Below are positions 8,180 to 15,922 of a stretch of 43,538 bases of DNA, one piece after another; position 1 is the first letter of the stretch, and the number at the start of each line of letters is the position of its first letter. The DNA comes from JAJRXR01 sp044439985. Its GTDB lineage: Bacteria > Planctomycetota > Phycisphaerae > Phycisphaerales > UBA1924. The notes beneath the pieces were generated by a model, which saw only the letters and a program-made list of their open reading frames with translations, ran no database searches and was not told where the DNA came from. The DNA lies in contig JBITAG010000044.1 in NCBI GenBank assembly GCA_044439985.1, positions 1-43,538 of the forward strand. Reading direction: 5' to 3'. The translations under genes and the position numbers were made by a program.

Positions 8180-8643
8180 TGAGCGAGCCCCGCCCCGTCA
8201 GTGAGCATGCCGCACGCGATCTCTTCCGTCGGCACGGCCTGCGCTGCACCAAGCAGCGCCAGGTGATCTACGCTGCCCTGACCGCGACCAAGGCTCACCC
8301 GACCGCCGAGGAACTGCTCGGGATGGTCCGCACCGGGGAGCCGGGGCTGAGCCTCGCGACGGTCTACAACACCCTCGAGGCCCTGACCAAGTGCGGGCTG
8401 GCCAGGCGCCTGCCGAGCCATTCGGGCAACGGTCCCTGCCGGTACGACGCCGACGTCCGCCAGCACATCCACATCACCACAACCGATGGACGCGTGCTGG
8501 ACGTGCCCGAGGATCTGGCGGACAGGCTCCCCGAGCCGGTTCCCGCCGAGATCCGACGGGAGCTGGAACGCCGCCTCGGCGTGCGCATCACGCAGGTCCA
8601 CGTGGAGCTGCGCGGCGAGTCCGCCTCTCCCGACCGGAACTGA
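8170..8643 (+). CDS. Fur-family regulator, PerR-like, without structural zinc cysteines
   Basis: 157 residues. Winged-helix DNA-binding domain (about 12-85) with the family signatures AHPTAEEL and LSLATVYNTLEAL, then a short dimerisation domain. The regulatory metal site looks PerR-like: His43, Asp93 (CRYD), His99 and His101 (HIH) and Asp111 (LDV). PerR uses such a site to bind Fe or Mn and sense peroxide. The CxxC pairs that hold structural zinc in most Fur/PerR proteins are absent. The ATG at 8170 is preferred because AGGCGAG lies five bases upstream; ATG at 8179 is an alternative, and the longer GTG start at 8131 lacks support. Peroxide or metal sensing is inference; targets are unknown. 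Confidence 0.85.
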   Translation: MIPMSEPRPVSEHAARDLFRRHGLRCTKQRQVIYAALTATKAHPTAEELLGMVRTGEPGLSLATVYNTLEALTKCGLARRLPSHSGNGPCRYDADVRQHIHITTTDGRVLDVPEDLADRLPEPVPAEIRRELERRLGVRITQVHVELRGESASPDRN

Positions 8644-8777
8644 GCTCCCCCGAGAAGGGGGTCCGAAAACGCTGAAGACGGGCTTCCGCGGACCCGGCGT
8701 GAAGACGCCCGGGCGGTGGACCGATATCCGCTGGCGCCGCCCGATCCGGGCGAGACCGCAGAACCGGAGGCCCCCTG

Positions 8778-9170
8778 ATGAACCCCGTTGACCGACGCGC
8801 GTGCGAGCGATTCACCGTCAGCCCCATGTACACGCCGGTGCGTGTGCGTCTGGAAGGGGAGACCGAGTTCGCTCGGGACGGGCACGCGTACGACATCTCG
8901 GAGAGCGGGCTCCGCTTCGAGCTGGACCACCCCGTCGAGGCGGGCACGCCGATGACCCTTGAGCTGGAGCTTCCCCGGGCGGGACTCTGGGCCTCGACCG
9001 ACGACGGCCCGGGGCGGACCATCGAGCTGAAGGCCAACGTGGTCTGGTGCGACACGGAGGAGCCCGGCCCGGCGCGGATGGCCGCTTCCGTGACCGAGTT
9101 CATCCGCGAGGGCGACAAGCCCCGCCTCATGCGCCTGCTCACGAGCGGGCAGTTCCTCCGAGCGGCCTGA
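8778..9170 (+). CDS. PilZ-domain protein (likely c-di-GMP receptor)
   Basis: 130 residues, essentially a single PilZ domain. The c-di-GMP signature is intact: RxxxR (Arg7, Arg11 in RRACERF) and the D-x-S-x-x-G motif (Asp39, Ser41, Gly44 in DISESGLRFE), followed by beta strands through NVVWCD. Stand-alone PilZ proteins pass the c-di-GMP signal to partner proteins, often flagella, pili or polysaccharide machinery. The large flagellar cluster begins 9 kb downstream, so a motility role is possible but not shown. Start chosen at ATG 8778, with GGAGG about seven bases upstream. No membrane segment. Confidence 0.88.
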   Translation: MNPVDRRACERFTVSPMYTPVRVRLEGETEFARDGHAYDISESGLRFELDHPVEAGTPMTLELELPRAGLWASTDDGPGRTIELKANVVWCDTEEPGPARMAASVTEFIREGDKPRLMRLLTSGQFLRAA

Positions 9171-9220
9171 TCTCCCCGGAGAGATCCGTGTGATCCCCGG
9201 CGTCGCCCTACGCTTGGGCG

Positions 9221-10261
9221 ATGTTTGTCGACCGCGCGCTGATCAGGGTTCGGGCCGGGAAGGGGGGCGACGGCGCCGTCTCGTTCTACCGTGGGCGCGG
9301 CCTGCCCAAGGGCGGGCCCGACGGGGGAGACGGGGGGCGCGGCGCCGATATCTATCTCTACGCCGATACGGGCCTCAACACCCTCATCGACTTCCGGGGC
9401 GTGCGCGACTGGCACGCCGACAACGGGGAGCCGGGCCGGGGCAAGCAGCAGTTCGGCGCCGCGGCGGACGACATGACCATCCGCGTTCCCCCGGGCACCC
9501 TCGTCTACAACGACGAGACGGGTGAACTCATGGCGGACATCGGGCCGGACGAGCGCGTGCTGATCGCGCGCGGCGGCAAGGGTGGGCACGGGAACGAGCA
9601 CTTCAAGTCGGCGACCAACCAGACCCCTCGGAAAGCGACCAAGGGCCGTCCGGGCGAGGAGTTCACCCTCCGGCTCGAGCTGAAGCTCATCGCGGAGGTC
9701 GGGCTGGTCGGGCTGCCCAACGCGGGCAAGTCCACGCTGCTGAAAGCGCTCACGCGGGCGGATCCGAAGATCGCGGACTACCCGTTCACCACGCTGAGCC
9801 CGCAGCTTGGCATCGCGGAGCTGGACCCGTCACGGCGCGTGGTGATCGCGGACATCCCGGGGCTGATCGAGGGCGCCTCGGGCGGGGCGGGGCTCGGGCA
9901 CGATTTCCTGCGCCACGTCGAACGCACCAGCGTCATTCTGCACCTGCTCGACTGCGCCCCCGCCGACGGCGCCAGCCCCGCGGAGAACTACCGCACCATC
10001 CGCGCCGAGCTGGCGGGGTACTCCCCCGACCTCGCCGAGAAGCCCGAGATCATCGTCCTGAGCAAGACCGACCTCCTCCCCGACGACGAGGCCCGTCGGG
10101 AGGCGATCGCGGACCTGTGCGCCGAGCTTCGGCTCGGCGCCAACGAGACACCCCTCATGATCAGCAGCGCCTCCGGGCTGGGACTGCGCGAGCTTCTGGA
10201 GAAGCTCTGGGTCACCCTGCACGGCGCCGACGCGGAGATCGAAGGCTGGAAGCCGGCCTAG
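9221..10261 (+). CDS. obgE: Obg/CgtA GTPase
   Basis: 346 residues, standard length. Cytoplasmic GTPase that acts in late 50S ribosome assembly and growth control. The N-terminal glycine-rich Obg fold (about 1-160) is clear, with GKGGDGAVSFYRGR, GGRGADIYLYAD and GGKGGHGN. The G domain follows, with P-loop GLPNAGKST (164-172), a switch region with YPFTTLSPQLG, DIPGLIEGAS, and the specificity motif SKTD. The variable C-terminal extension is short. It converges on the ribosome hibernation factor gene with only 3 bases between the stop codons. Confidence 0.97.
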   Translation: MFVDRALIRVRAGKGGDGAVSFYRGRGLPKGGPDGGDGGRGADIYLYADTGLNTLIDFRGVRDWHADNGEPGRGKQQFGAAADDMTIRVPPGTLVYNDETGELMADIGPDERVLIARGGKGGHGNEHFKSATNQTPRKATKGRPGEEFTLRLELKLIAEVGLVGLPNAGKSTLLKALTRADPKIADYPFTTLSPQLGIAELDPSRRVVIADIPGLIEGASGGAGLGHDFLRHVERTSVILHLLDCAPADGASPAENYRTIRAELAGYSPDLAEKPEIIVLSKTDLLPDDEARREAIADLCAELRLGANETPLMISSASGLGLRELLEKLWVTLHGADAEIEGWKPA

Positions 10262-10264
10262 GCG

Positions 10265-10576
10265 TCAGGTGTCGTCCGCTCGTTCAAACTTCCGGGTCAG
10301 GGCGCGTTTGATTTTCGCCGCCCCCTCGTTGATCGCGTCGTAGAGGTCATCGGACCGGTGCTCGACAGCGATGGGCTGGGCGCCCCGGGGCCGGGCCTCG
10401 ATCATGCAGCGCTTGTCGTTGGGGCCACCCTTCTGCGCGTTGGTGTCCCCGAGGTGCACTTCGACGCGGGTCAGGCGGTCCCCGAGGCGCCCGATCGCGT
10501 GGTCAACCTGCGTCCGCACGTGCTCCCGAATCGCGTCGGTCGCCTTGAACCCGTTGGCGTTGATCTCGATCTGCAT
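10265..10576 (-). CDS. hpf: Ribosome hibernation promoting factor (HPF/RaiA family, short form)
   Basis: 103 residues. HPF-type proteins bind the 30S decoding region and shut down translation in slow growth. The S30AE beta-alpha-beta-beta-beta-alpha pattern is visible: MQIEINANGFKATDAIREHV at the start, RLTRVEVHLGD, then KRCMIEARPRG and DDLYDAINEGAAKIKRAL. There is no C-terminal dimerisation domain, so it is the short form. A GGGAGG ribosome-binding site precedes the ATG. Its stop lies 3 bases from that of obg on the other strand, so the two transcripts must meet or overlap. It lies 168 bases downstream of the rRNA methyltransferase gene on the same strand. Confidence 0.92.
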   Translation of the reverse strand: MQIEINANGFKATDAIREHVRTQVDHAIGRLGDRLTRVEVHLGDTNAQKGGPNDKRCMIEARPRGAQPIAVEHRSDDLYDAINEGAAKIKRALTRKFERADDT

Positions 10577-10744
10577 CTTGGGACCTCCCGTTCTGACCCG
10601 CCCGGATTGGCGGGCCGTGCGCTGTACGACCGGCGCCTGCCCGGGTTCGTCCGGTCCGCCCGAATCCGGGAGCGATCCGGGGCGGGCAAACCGCGGGGGC
10701 CGGGCCGGGAAGACCCGTCCGAGCCCGCGGGCGCGATCGGGGCT

Positions 10745-11395
10745 TCAGCCCGCGTCCTTGACCCGGAGCAGCGCCAGCCACTCCCGATTCCCCGCGCCCT
10801 TGCGTTTGCGTTTGGCCTTCACGGCGCCCCCGAGCACCGGGCTCTCCGTCACACCCAGGACCTCCACGCCCATCGCCGGGAGTTCCTCGACGACGCGCGA
10901 CGCGATGGCCTGGCTCCGGTCGGGATCGAGCACGCCGCCCTCGCCCAGGTCCGTCCTGTCCGCCTCGTAGTGCGGCTTGATGAGCGTGATGATGTGGGCG
11001 CCCGGCCTCGCCCACATCAGCGCCGCGGGGATCGCCTTGTCCTGCCTCGTCCAGCCGAGGTCGATCACGACCAGATCAACCCCGCCGGTGGTGTGCGTGT
11101 CGGGATGGGGCTCCGTGTGCAGCGCGTTGGAACGCTCCATGACGGTGACGCGTTCGTCCTGGCGGAGTTTCCAGGCCAGCTCCCCGTACGCCGTATCCAC
11201 GCTGTAGACCCGCGCCGCGCCGTGCTGCAAGAGGCAGTCGGTAAACCCGCCCGTGGAGCATCCGAGATCGGCGCCGATCCACCCGGTCACATCGAGGTTG
11301 AACGTGCGCAGGGCGTGCTCGAGCTTGAGCGCGCCGCGGCTGACGTACCGGCTCGGATCGGAGGGTGGGGGGGAGGTGTCCGCGTCGTCCGGCAT
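10745..11395 (-). CDS. TlyA-like FtsJ-fold RNA methyltransferase
   Basis: 216 residues from the ATG at 11395-11393; a longer start at 11461 would run into lpxI and was not used. The SAM site DLGCSTGGFTD (44-54) and the preceding SRGALKLEHAL match the TlyA/hemolysin-A family, whose members 2'-O-methylate rRNA. FtsJ-type catalytic residues seem present: the Lys in GALK, the Asp in DLVVIDLGW, and the Lys in LIKPHYE. The S4 RNA-binding domain that TlyA normally carries at its N-terminus is missing, so this is a shortened or divergent form. It starts 7 bases after the lpxI stop, suggesting co-transcription. Confidence 0.85.
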   Translation of the reverse strand: MPDDADTSPPPSDPSRYVSRGALKLEHALRTFNLDVTGWIGADLGCSTGGFTDCLLQHGAARVYSVDTAYGELAWKLRQDERVTVMERSNALHTEPHPDTHTTGGVDLVVIDLGWTRQDKAIPAALMWARPGAHIITLIKPHYEADRTDLGEGGVLDPDRSQAIASRVVEELPAMGVEVLGVTESPVLGGAVKAKRKRKGAGNREWLALLRVKDAG

Positions 11396-11402
11396 GGACG
11401 GA

Positions 11403-12347
11403 TCAGCCGACCGTGGGCACGGGAACGACACCGCCCGGTCGCGTGGCGGGCGCCCCCTCACGGATCGGGTGCGAGACGGGCACCCCGACGATCGAGATTC
11501 CCAGCCGGTCCGCGGTCTGGATCATCTCCTCCCGATCGAGCATGATCACATCCCCCGCGGCGATCGCCAGGCACCGTCCGCCGGCCTTGTGCAGGTTCTC
11601 AAGGGTCTGGATCCCGACCGTCGGCACATCCGAGCGCCGGTCGTGCTCGGCCCGGGCGCCCTTGCAGAGCGTCCAGCCGGGCACGCGGCAGATCTGCCCG
11701 GCCCGCTCGATCATCCGGTCCGTCCCCTCGACCGCCTCGACACAGATGACGTCCTTCTCGCGCACCGCGATCGACTGTCCGATGTCCAGGCGGAGCAGTT
11801 CGGTGAGCAGCGGCCAGGCAAAGTCGATGTCCGACTCCTGCTCCCGCGTCGGGCGGGTGAGGGTCATCACGCCCGCCTTGGAGAGGTGATCGGGAATCGG
11901 GCTGGTCGAATCGATCAGGGAGACACCCTGACGGTCCAGCTCTTCGGCGATCGCCGCGAGCACCGCGTGCGAGCGCCGATCGTGGCGCAGGTGCCGGCGC
12001 CAGCTGATGATGGTCCGCATGTCCGGGATGTTCCTGAAGACCCGGAAGCGATCGTGCATGAGCTGGGCCTTGTCCACCCGCCCGACCATGATCGCGTGCT
12101 GGCACCCGGACTGCTTGAGCCGCTTGGCCCACCCACCCAGGCGGAGCAGGCCGACATCGCAGAAGCTGTCGCAGAGGGGGGGGAGTTCCCCGTCGTACTG
12201 TCGGGCGAGGCCCAGACCGTGCACGGGGTGCCCGATGCTCGCAAGTCCCTTGGCGACAAGGATCGGGAGCCGCCCACCACCGGCGATCAGCCCGATGGGG
12301 GCGGGGGGCGCCGGTGGGTCAGCCAAAATGGAAAGTGTGCCACTCAT
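11403..12347 (-). CDS. lpxI: UDP-2,3-diacylglucosamine pyrophosphatase LpxI
   Basis: 314 residues. Hydrolyses UDP-2,3-diacylglucosamine to lipid X and UMP in lipid A synthesis, at the inner face of the cytoplasmic membrane; LpxI replaces LpxH in many lineages. Visible family features are IGLIAGGGRLPILVAK near the N-terminus, HAIMVGRVDKAQL, DIDFAWPLLTELLRLDIGQ with IAVREKDVICVEAVEGTD, and VPTVGIQTLENLHKAGG near the end. These cover both LpxI domains at normal length. The start ATG at 12347-12345 has no strong ribosome-binding site. First gene of a minus-strand run with the rRNA methyltransferase and perhaps hpf. Confidence 0.93.
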   Translation of the reverse strand: MSGTLSILADPPAPPAPIGLIAGGGRLPILVAKGLASIGHPVHGLGLARQYDGELPPLCDSFCDVGLLRLGGWAKRLKQSGCQHAIMVGRVDKAQLMHDRFRVFRNIPDMRTIISWRRHLRHDRRSHAVLAAIAEELDRQGVSLIDSTSPIPDHLSKAGVMTLTRPTREQESDIDFAWPLLTELLRLDIGQSIAVREKDVICVEAVEGTDRMIERAGQICRVPGWTLCKGARAEHDRRSDVPTVGIQTLENLHKAGGRCLAIAAGDVIMLDREEMIQTADRLGISIVGVPVSHPIREGAPATRPGGVVPVPTVG

Positions 12348-12521
12348 GGAGCGTTGGGAGAGGTCCTTGCGGCGGCGCCGGGGCCCGCCAGGCCACGATT
12401 CTACCCCCTACGTTCGGACCGAGGGGCTCCCCCCCTCCAGCGAACGCCCCGGCCCCCGATTGCGGGGTCGAGGCCCGGACGGCCGATGATCCCTCCCCCG
12501 ATCCCCCCGCTGAGGCGTCCC
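12348..12521. other. Divergent intergenic region, lpxI / four-cysteine mini-protein
   Basis: 174 bases, very C-rich on the plus strand. On the minus strand TAGAAT (12403-12398) resembles a -10 box for lpxI, but no good -35 box is seen. A short CCCC-GATTGC-GGGG hairpin lies near 12455-12470. Nothing else is recognisable. Confidence 0.3.
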
Positions 12522-12752
12522 ATGTCCGATCCCGGCGTCCAACCCGCACGCACGAACCGGTCCAGCGCCCCGCTCGACGGCGCCCGCCCCTGGATCGGCG
12601 TCTTTTTCGCTTGCTCCAACGAGTACCTCCGGGTGCACCGCTCGAAGGATGGGTCGGGGTACCTCGCCCGATGCCGCACCTGCGGCAAGACGGTGCGGTT
12701 CAGGGTTGGGCAGGGGGGGTCGGACGCCCGCTTCTTCGAGGTCAGCTGCTAG
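12522..12752 (+). CDS. Four-cysteine mini-protein, possible zinc finger
   Basis: 76 residues. After a disordered first 22 residues comes a compact domain with WIGVFFACSNEYLRVHR, a CxxC (Cys51, Cys54 in ARCRTCGKTVRFRVG) and a C-terminal FFEVSC. The four cysteines (31, 51, 54 and 76) could bind one zinc ion. From memory, close matches occur as small conserved proteins in planctomycetes, but I know of no assigned function. The ATG at 12522 is chosen because the protein-like composition starts there; the much longer open frame upstream overlaps lpxI and is a shadow. The gene follows a 174-base divergent region. Confidence 0.7.
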   Translation: MSDPGVQPARTNRSSAPLDGARPWIGVFFACSNEYLRVHRSKDGSGYLARCRTCGKTVRFRVGQGGSDARFFEVSC

Positions 12753-12788
12753 CACTCGCTCCCCTCTCGGGTTCCCTAGACTCACACG

Positions 12789-13361
12789 ATGATCGGATCG
12801 AGTACGCCGTATGACATTGCTCGCCCCGTCCGGGCCTGCGCGTCCACCGGGCGCGCCATCGAGGTGGGGGAGACCTACATCGCGGTGCTCGTGGACTCGG
12901 CGGACGCCGACGCCCTCACCAGACAGGACTTCTCCCTCGAAGCGTGGGAGTCGGGCGCCCGACCGGAAGCTCCGGGGGAGGTCTTCGCCTTCTGGCGCAC
13001 CGTGGCCCCGGAGCCCACGGAACAGAAGAAGCCCCTCATCGACGACGATGAGCTGATGGACCTGTTCGAGCAACTCGGCGAATCGGAGGACGAGGAACGC
13101 CTCGCCTTCCGCTACCTGCTCGCCCTCGTGCTGGTCCGCAAGCGTCGCCTGATCTACGAAGGGGGCGCCCAGCCGGACCGCAAGAGCGGGCGTTCGGGCC
13201 TGATGTACGTGCGTCCCAAGGGCGTCGCGCTTCCCCCCGAGCGTGGGGGGGACGGCCCGCCATTGCTTGAGGTTGTCGACCCCGGGCTCGACGACGAGAC
13301 GATCGCCAGCGTCACCGAGCAGCTCGGGCAGATCATGAATCTGGACGAGGACCCGTCGTGA
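12789..13361 (+). CDS. Conserved-looking hypothetical protein
   Basis: 190 residues, soluble. The N-terminal segment (RACASTGRAIEVGETYIAVLV) resembles a small beta module with one cysteine, and an FWRTV motif follows near residue 77. The middle is an acidic helical stretch (DDDELMDLFEQLGESEDEE) leading to the LAFRYLLALVLVRKRRL helix. The C-terminus is predicted helical. I do not recognise a family with known function. It ends with GTGA overlapping the start of the next lipoprotein gene by 4 bases, so the two are translationally coupled and may act together in the envelope. The start codon lacks a clear ribosome-binding site. Confidence 0.7.
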   Translation: MIGSSTPYDIARPVRACASTGRAIEVGETYIAVLVDSADADALTRQDFSLEAWESGARPEAPGEVFAFWRTVAPEPTEQKKPLIDDDELMDLFEQLGESEDEERLAFRYLLALVLVRKRRLIYEGGAQPDRKSGRSGLMYVRPKGVALPPERGGDGPPLLEVVDPGLDDETIASVTEQLGQIMNLDEDPS

Positions 13362-14269
13362 CCGGACGCGCCGCGATGTTCGGGCCGGCCCTCGCCCTGG
13401 CGGGGATGCTTTGCGGGTGCGCCTCGCTCGATCCGTTGGCGGGTCAGCACGAGCCGGCCTCGCAGCATGAGCCCCGTGTGCAACGCCGCGCGGCGCCCGA
13501 GTACGCCGTCATCGCCGCGAGCTTCAACGAGCGGGTGGCGCCCGCGGACACCCTCTGGGCGCGCGCGTCAATCCGTGTGGACGGGCGCGACGCCGAGGGC
13601 GGGCGGCTCAACGAGCAGGCCGAGGGGCACCTGCAGATCGAACGTCCCCGCCGGCTGGCCCTCTCCATCGGGAAGCTGGGGGAGACGCACCTCTACCTCG
13701 GCTCGAGCGACGAGGTCTACTGGTGGATGGACCTGATCGACAAGGACGACGCCTTCGCGGTCTTCGGGCGCCACGAGTTTGTGACCCCCGAGAAGGCCTC
13801 CCAGCTCGGCGTTCCCGTGCACCCGCTCGATCTGATCGACGCGATCGCGCTCTCCCCCCTCCCCGCCGAGGCGCCCGGCGCGTGGGCGGCCTGGACCGAC
13901 GACGGCACGGAGCTGGTTGTGCGGGCGCCCGGACGCTGGGGGGCGCGCCGGATGTGGCTCGATCCCGAGACCCTGGAGCCCCGGCGCGTTGAGATCGAAG
14001 ACGACGCCGGTCGGCTCCTGCTCTCGGCGGACCTGAGCCGGTACGACTATGTGCGTAAGTCGGGCGACGCGACCATCCGCCTCCGATTGGCCACGCGTTA
14101 CGAGATCAAGACCGCGGGCCTGGACGCGACGGTGCGCATTAACCTCTTCGAGCCGAAGATCCGCTCCATCCGACCCATCGCCTTCGATCTGCCCCGATTG
14201 CTCGAGACCTACCGGATCGATCAGGCGTGGGATCTTGATGCGCCGCGCGCCGGGCTGGCGGGGGACTGA
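13358..14269 (+). CDS. Lipoprotein with LolA/LolB-like domain
   Basis: 303 residues. The N-terminus is a lipoprotein signal peptide with lipobox LCGC (Cys21). The mature part is rich in beta strands: a WARASIRVDGRD strand, HLQIERPRRLALSIGKLGE, LYLGSSDEVYWWMDL and a C-terminal series ending in IRPIAFDLPRLL. This resembles the half-barrel of LolA/LolB and DUF4292-type proteins that carry lipids or lipoproteins across the periplasm. The similarity is by pattern only. It begins with GTG overlapping the preceding stop, and the RDD-protein gene starts 3 bases after its stop. Outer-membrane lipoprotein placement is inference. Confidence 0.75.
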   Translation: MTGRAAMFGPALALAGMLCGCASLDPLAGQHEPASQHEPRVQRRAAPEYAVIAASFNERVAPADTLWARASIRVDGRDAEGGRLNEQAEGHLQIERPRRLALSIGKLGETHLYLGSSDEVYWWMDLIDKDDAFAVFGRHEFVTPEKASQLGVPVHPLDLIDAIALSPLPAEAPGAWAAWTDDGTELVVRAPGRWGARRMWLDPETLEPRRVEIEDDAGRLLLSADLSRYDYVRKSGDATIRLRLATRYEIKTAGLDATVRINLFEPKIRSIRPIAFDLPRLLETYRIDQAWDLDAPRAGLAGD

Positions 14270-14272
14270 TCC

Positions 14273-15811
14273 GTGCGTGGTCGGACCTGGTGGCGCCCCC
14301 TTCTCGCGCTCTGCATCTTCGCTTTCTGGATCCCCGCCGCGACCGGGCAGGAGGCCGACCCACCCGTCGCGCGGTCCGCGTGGAGCGGCGGGACGCACAC
14401 CTGGCTGATCTTCGAGGACGGGGAGGGGGGCTCCGTCCTGGCCCACTGTCCCCCGCGCCGGGCCGGTCGCGAGGGAACGTTCGCCCCCTCGGACCCCGGA
14501 ACGCTTCGGGTGGCCCGTCGGCTCGCCAGCGTGCCCCTTGGACTGGCGGGCGTGGGGGATGAGGTCTTTCTGCTGCTCCCCCCGCTCGACGACCGCCCCG
14601 CGTACGTGGCCTCGATCAAGGCGGTCCCCCCCGCGATGGGCGATTACTGGGTCTACTTTCCGCAGCGCCGGATGACCCCGCTCCCCCCCCTCCCGGACGG
14701 GTTCGAGGCCGAGTCGATCGCCGCCACCGGGCTCGGGCCGGCGGTCCTCGGGCGTCTGGGCGACCAGGACACGGTCTGCATCCGCGTCGGCGCCGGATGG
14801 TCCGTCAATCCGTTTCCCGAGGGCCGACGGGGAGCGCTCCCGATCGACACCGATGACCACGCCGCCGCCTTCCTGCGCCCGCTGTCCGCCGAGGCGGGGG
14901 AGCGGATCACGCTCCGACCCGGAGACCCACCCGAGCGATCGGCGATCGCCTTCCCCGGCGGGGAGGGGTCCTTCGTCCGTGGGTGGGCACGCGGCGGGCG
15001 GGTGGTGCTGATCACCAAAGTCGAGGGTCAACTCCGCGCCCATGCGCTCTCCGAGGAGGCGCCCGAGCTGCTGGGCACCGTCGGGCCGGCGCCGGAACGG
15101 GTGACCACCGGGATCTCCGTGGGCGGGGGCGTGCTCATCGCCGCCTGGGCGGGCGAGGACGGGGAACCGGGCGGCGTCGAACTCGTCGAACTCTCCCTCA
15201 CGACGGGCGCGGAGCTGTACGCCGGGCCGGCGGTCAACGCCATGCCGATCAGTCCGGCGCAGTTCCGACTGCTCGCGGCCGCCCTTGTGGCCCTGATGGC
15301 GTTGGTGCTGCTGGTTGTGCTGGTTCCGGTCCGGGAGCAACCCGTCGTGCTTCCCCCGGATACCGCCCTCGCCGAGCCCGGGCGTCGCCTGGTCGCGACG
15401 GTGATCGATGGGCTGCTCTCCGCGTTCGTGGTGAGTGTGGTGTACGGCGTCCCGGTGCTCCACATCCTCACGTTCCGGGTGCTGGTCGAGCCCACGGAGG
15501 CGTGGAGTTCGATCATCGGGGTGCTGCTCGTGGGATTCCTGATCGGGTCGGTCGGGGAGGGGGTGTTCGGGCGGTCGCCGGGCAAGGCCCTGACCGGCTG
15601 CCGCGTGATCCGGGCGCACGCCGCGGGCGGGTCGGTCCGCGCGGGGCTGGGTCGGTCGATCCTGCGCAACGCGTTGAAGTGGGGGGCGCCCCCGGTCGCG
15701 GCGTTGACGCTCGTCGACCCCTCCGGTCGGAGCCGGGCGGACGTGCTCACGGGGCTCGCGGTCGTGGTGGACCCGGAGAAGACGCCCCCCGAGCCGGGCG
15801 ATGAGGACTGA
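14273..15811 (+). CDS. Membrane protein: exported N-terminal domain plus C-terminal RDD domain
   Basis: 512 residues, GTG start. A signal peptide or anchor (about 1-26, ending ATG before QEA) leads to a 300-residue exported domain of beta-rich, propeller-like character. A membrane helix follows (about 332-352, LLAAALVALMALVLLVVLVPV), then a C-terminal RDD domain with LVATVIDGLLSAFVV, GVFGRSPGKALTGCRVI and RSILRNALKWG. RDD proteins are small multi-pass proteins of mostly unknown role; some are implicated in ion transport. The fusion to a large extracytoplasmic domain is unusual. It lies 3 bases after the lipoprotein gene, so the three genes from 12789 form an envelope-related operon. Confidence 0.75.
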   Translation: MRGRTWWRPLLALCIFAFWIPAATGQEADPPVARSAWSGGTHTWLIFEDGEGGSVLAHCPPRRAGREGTFAPSDPGTLRVARRLASVPLGLAGVGDEVFLLLPPLDDRPAYVASIKAVPPAMGDYWVYFPQRRMTPLPPLPDGFEAESIAATGLGPAVLGRLGDQDTVCIRVGAGWSVNPFPEGRRGALPIDTDDHAAAFLRPLSAEAGERITLRPGDPPERSAIAFPGGEGSFVRGWARGGRVVLITKVEGQLRAHALSEEAPELLGTVGPAPERVTTGISVGGGVLIAAWAGEDGEPGGVELVELSLTTGAELYAGPAVNAMPISPAQFRLLAAALVALMALVLLVVLVPVREQPVVLPPDTALAEPGRRLVATVIDGLLSAFVVSVVYGVPVLHILTFRVLVEPTEAWSSIIGVLLVGFLIGSVGEGVFGRSPGKALTGCRVIRAHAAGGSVRAGLGRSILRNALKWGAPPVAALTLVDPSGRSRADVLTGLAVVVDPEKTPPEPGDED

Positions 15812-15832
15812 ACGCACGCGGCGCAGAAACTG

Positions 15833-15863
15833 CTGAAGTTGTCGGGGGGGGACACCCGATAAT
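15833..15863 (+). promoter_or_regulatory. Possible promoter upstream of the large TPR gene
   Basis: GATAAT at 15858-15863 is a good -10 box. CTGAAG at 15833-15838 (19-base spacer) is a weak -35 candidate; TTGTCG at 15839-15844 is a better hexamer but too close. An unbroken run of eight G (15844-15851) lies between the elements. Judged by eye. Confidence 0.3.
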
Positions 15864-15889
15864 CTTGCGCACCCGCAGGACGCGGGCGT

Positions 15890-15910
15890 CCCGGGCGAGG
15901 ATCGCCCGGG
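15890..15910 (+). promoter_or_regulatory. Leader stem-loop before the large TPR gene
   Basis: CCCGGGCGA at 15890-15898 pairs perfectly with TCGCCCGGG at 15902-15910 around a GGA loop. It overlaps a 16-base palindrome (15900-15915) and ends just before GGGAG at 15916-15920. If transcribed it would sit directly on the ribosome-binding region, so it may limit translation. Confidence 0.4.
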
Positions 15911-15922
15911 CGATCGGGAGCG

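Noticed and set aside
8647..8661. CCCCC-GAGAA-GGGGG hairpin after the Fur-family gene as a terminator
   Set aside because: Only a 5-base-pair stem and no T-run; not distinctive in this composition.
11253..12752. 499-codon plus-strand open frame
   Set aside because: Most of it is antisense to lpxI; only the last 76 codons (from 12522) look like a real protein and are annotated separately.
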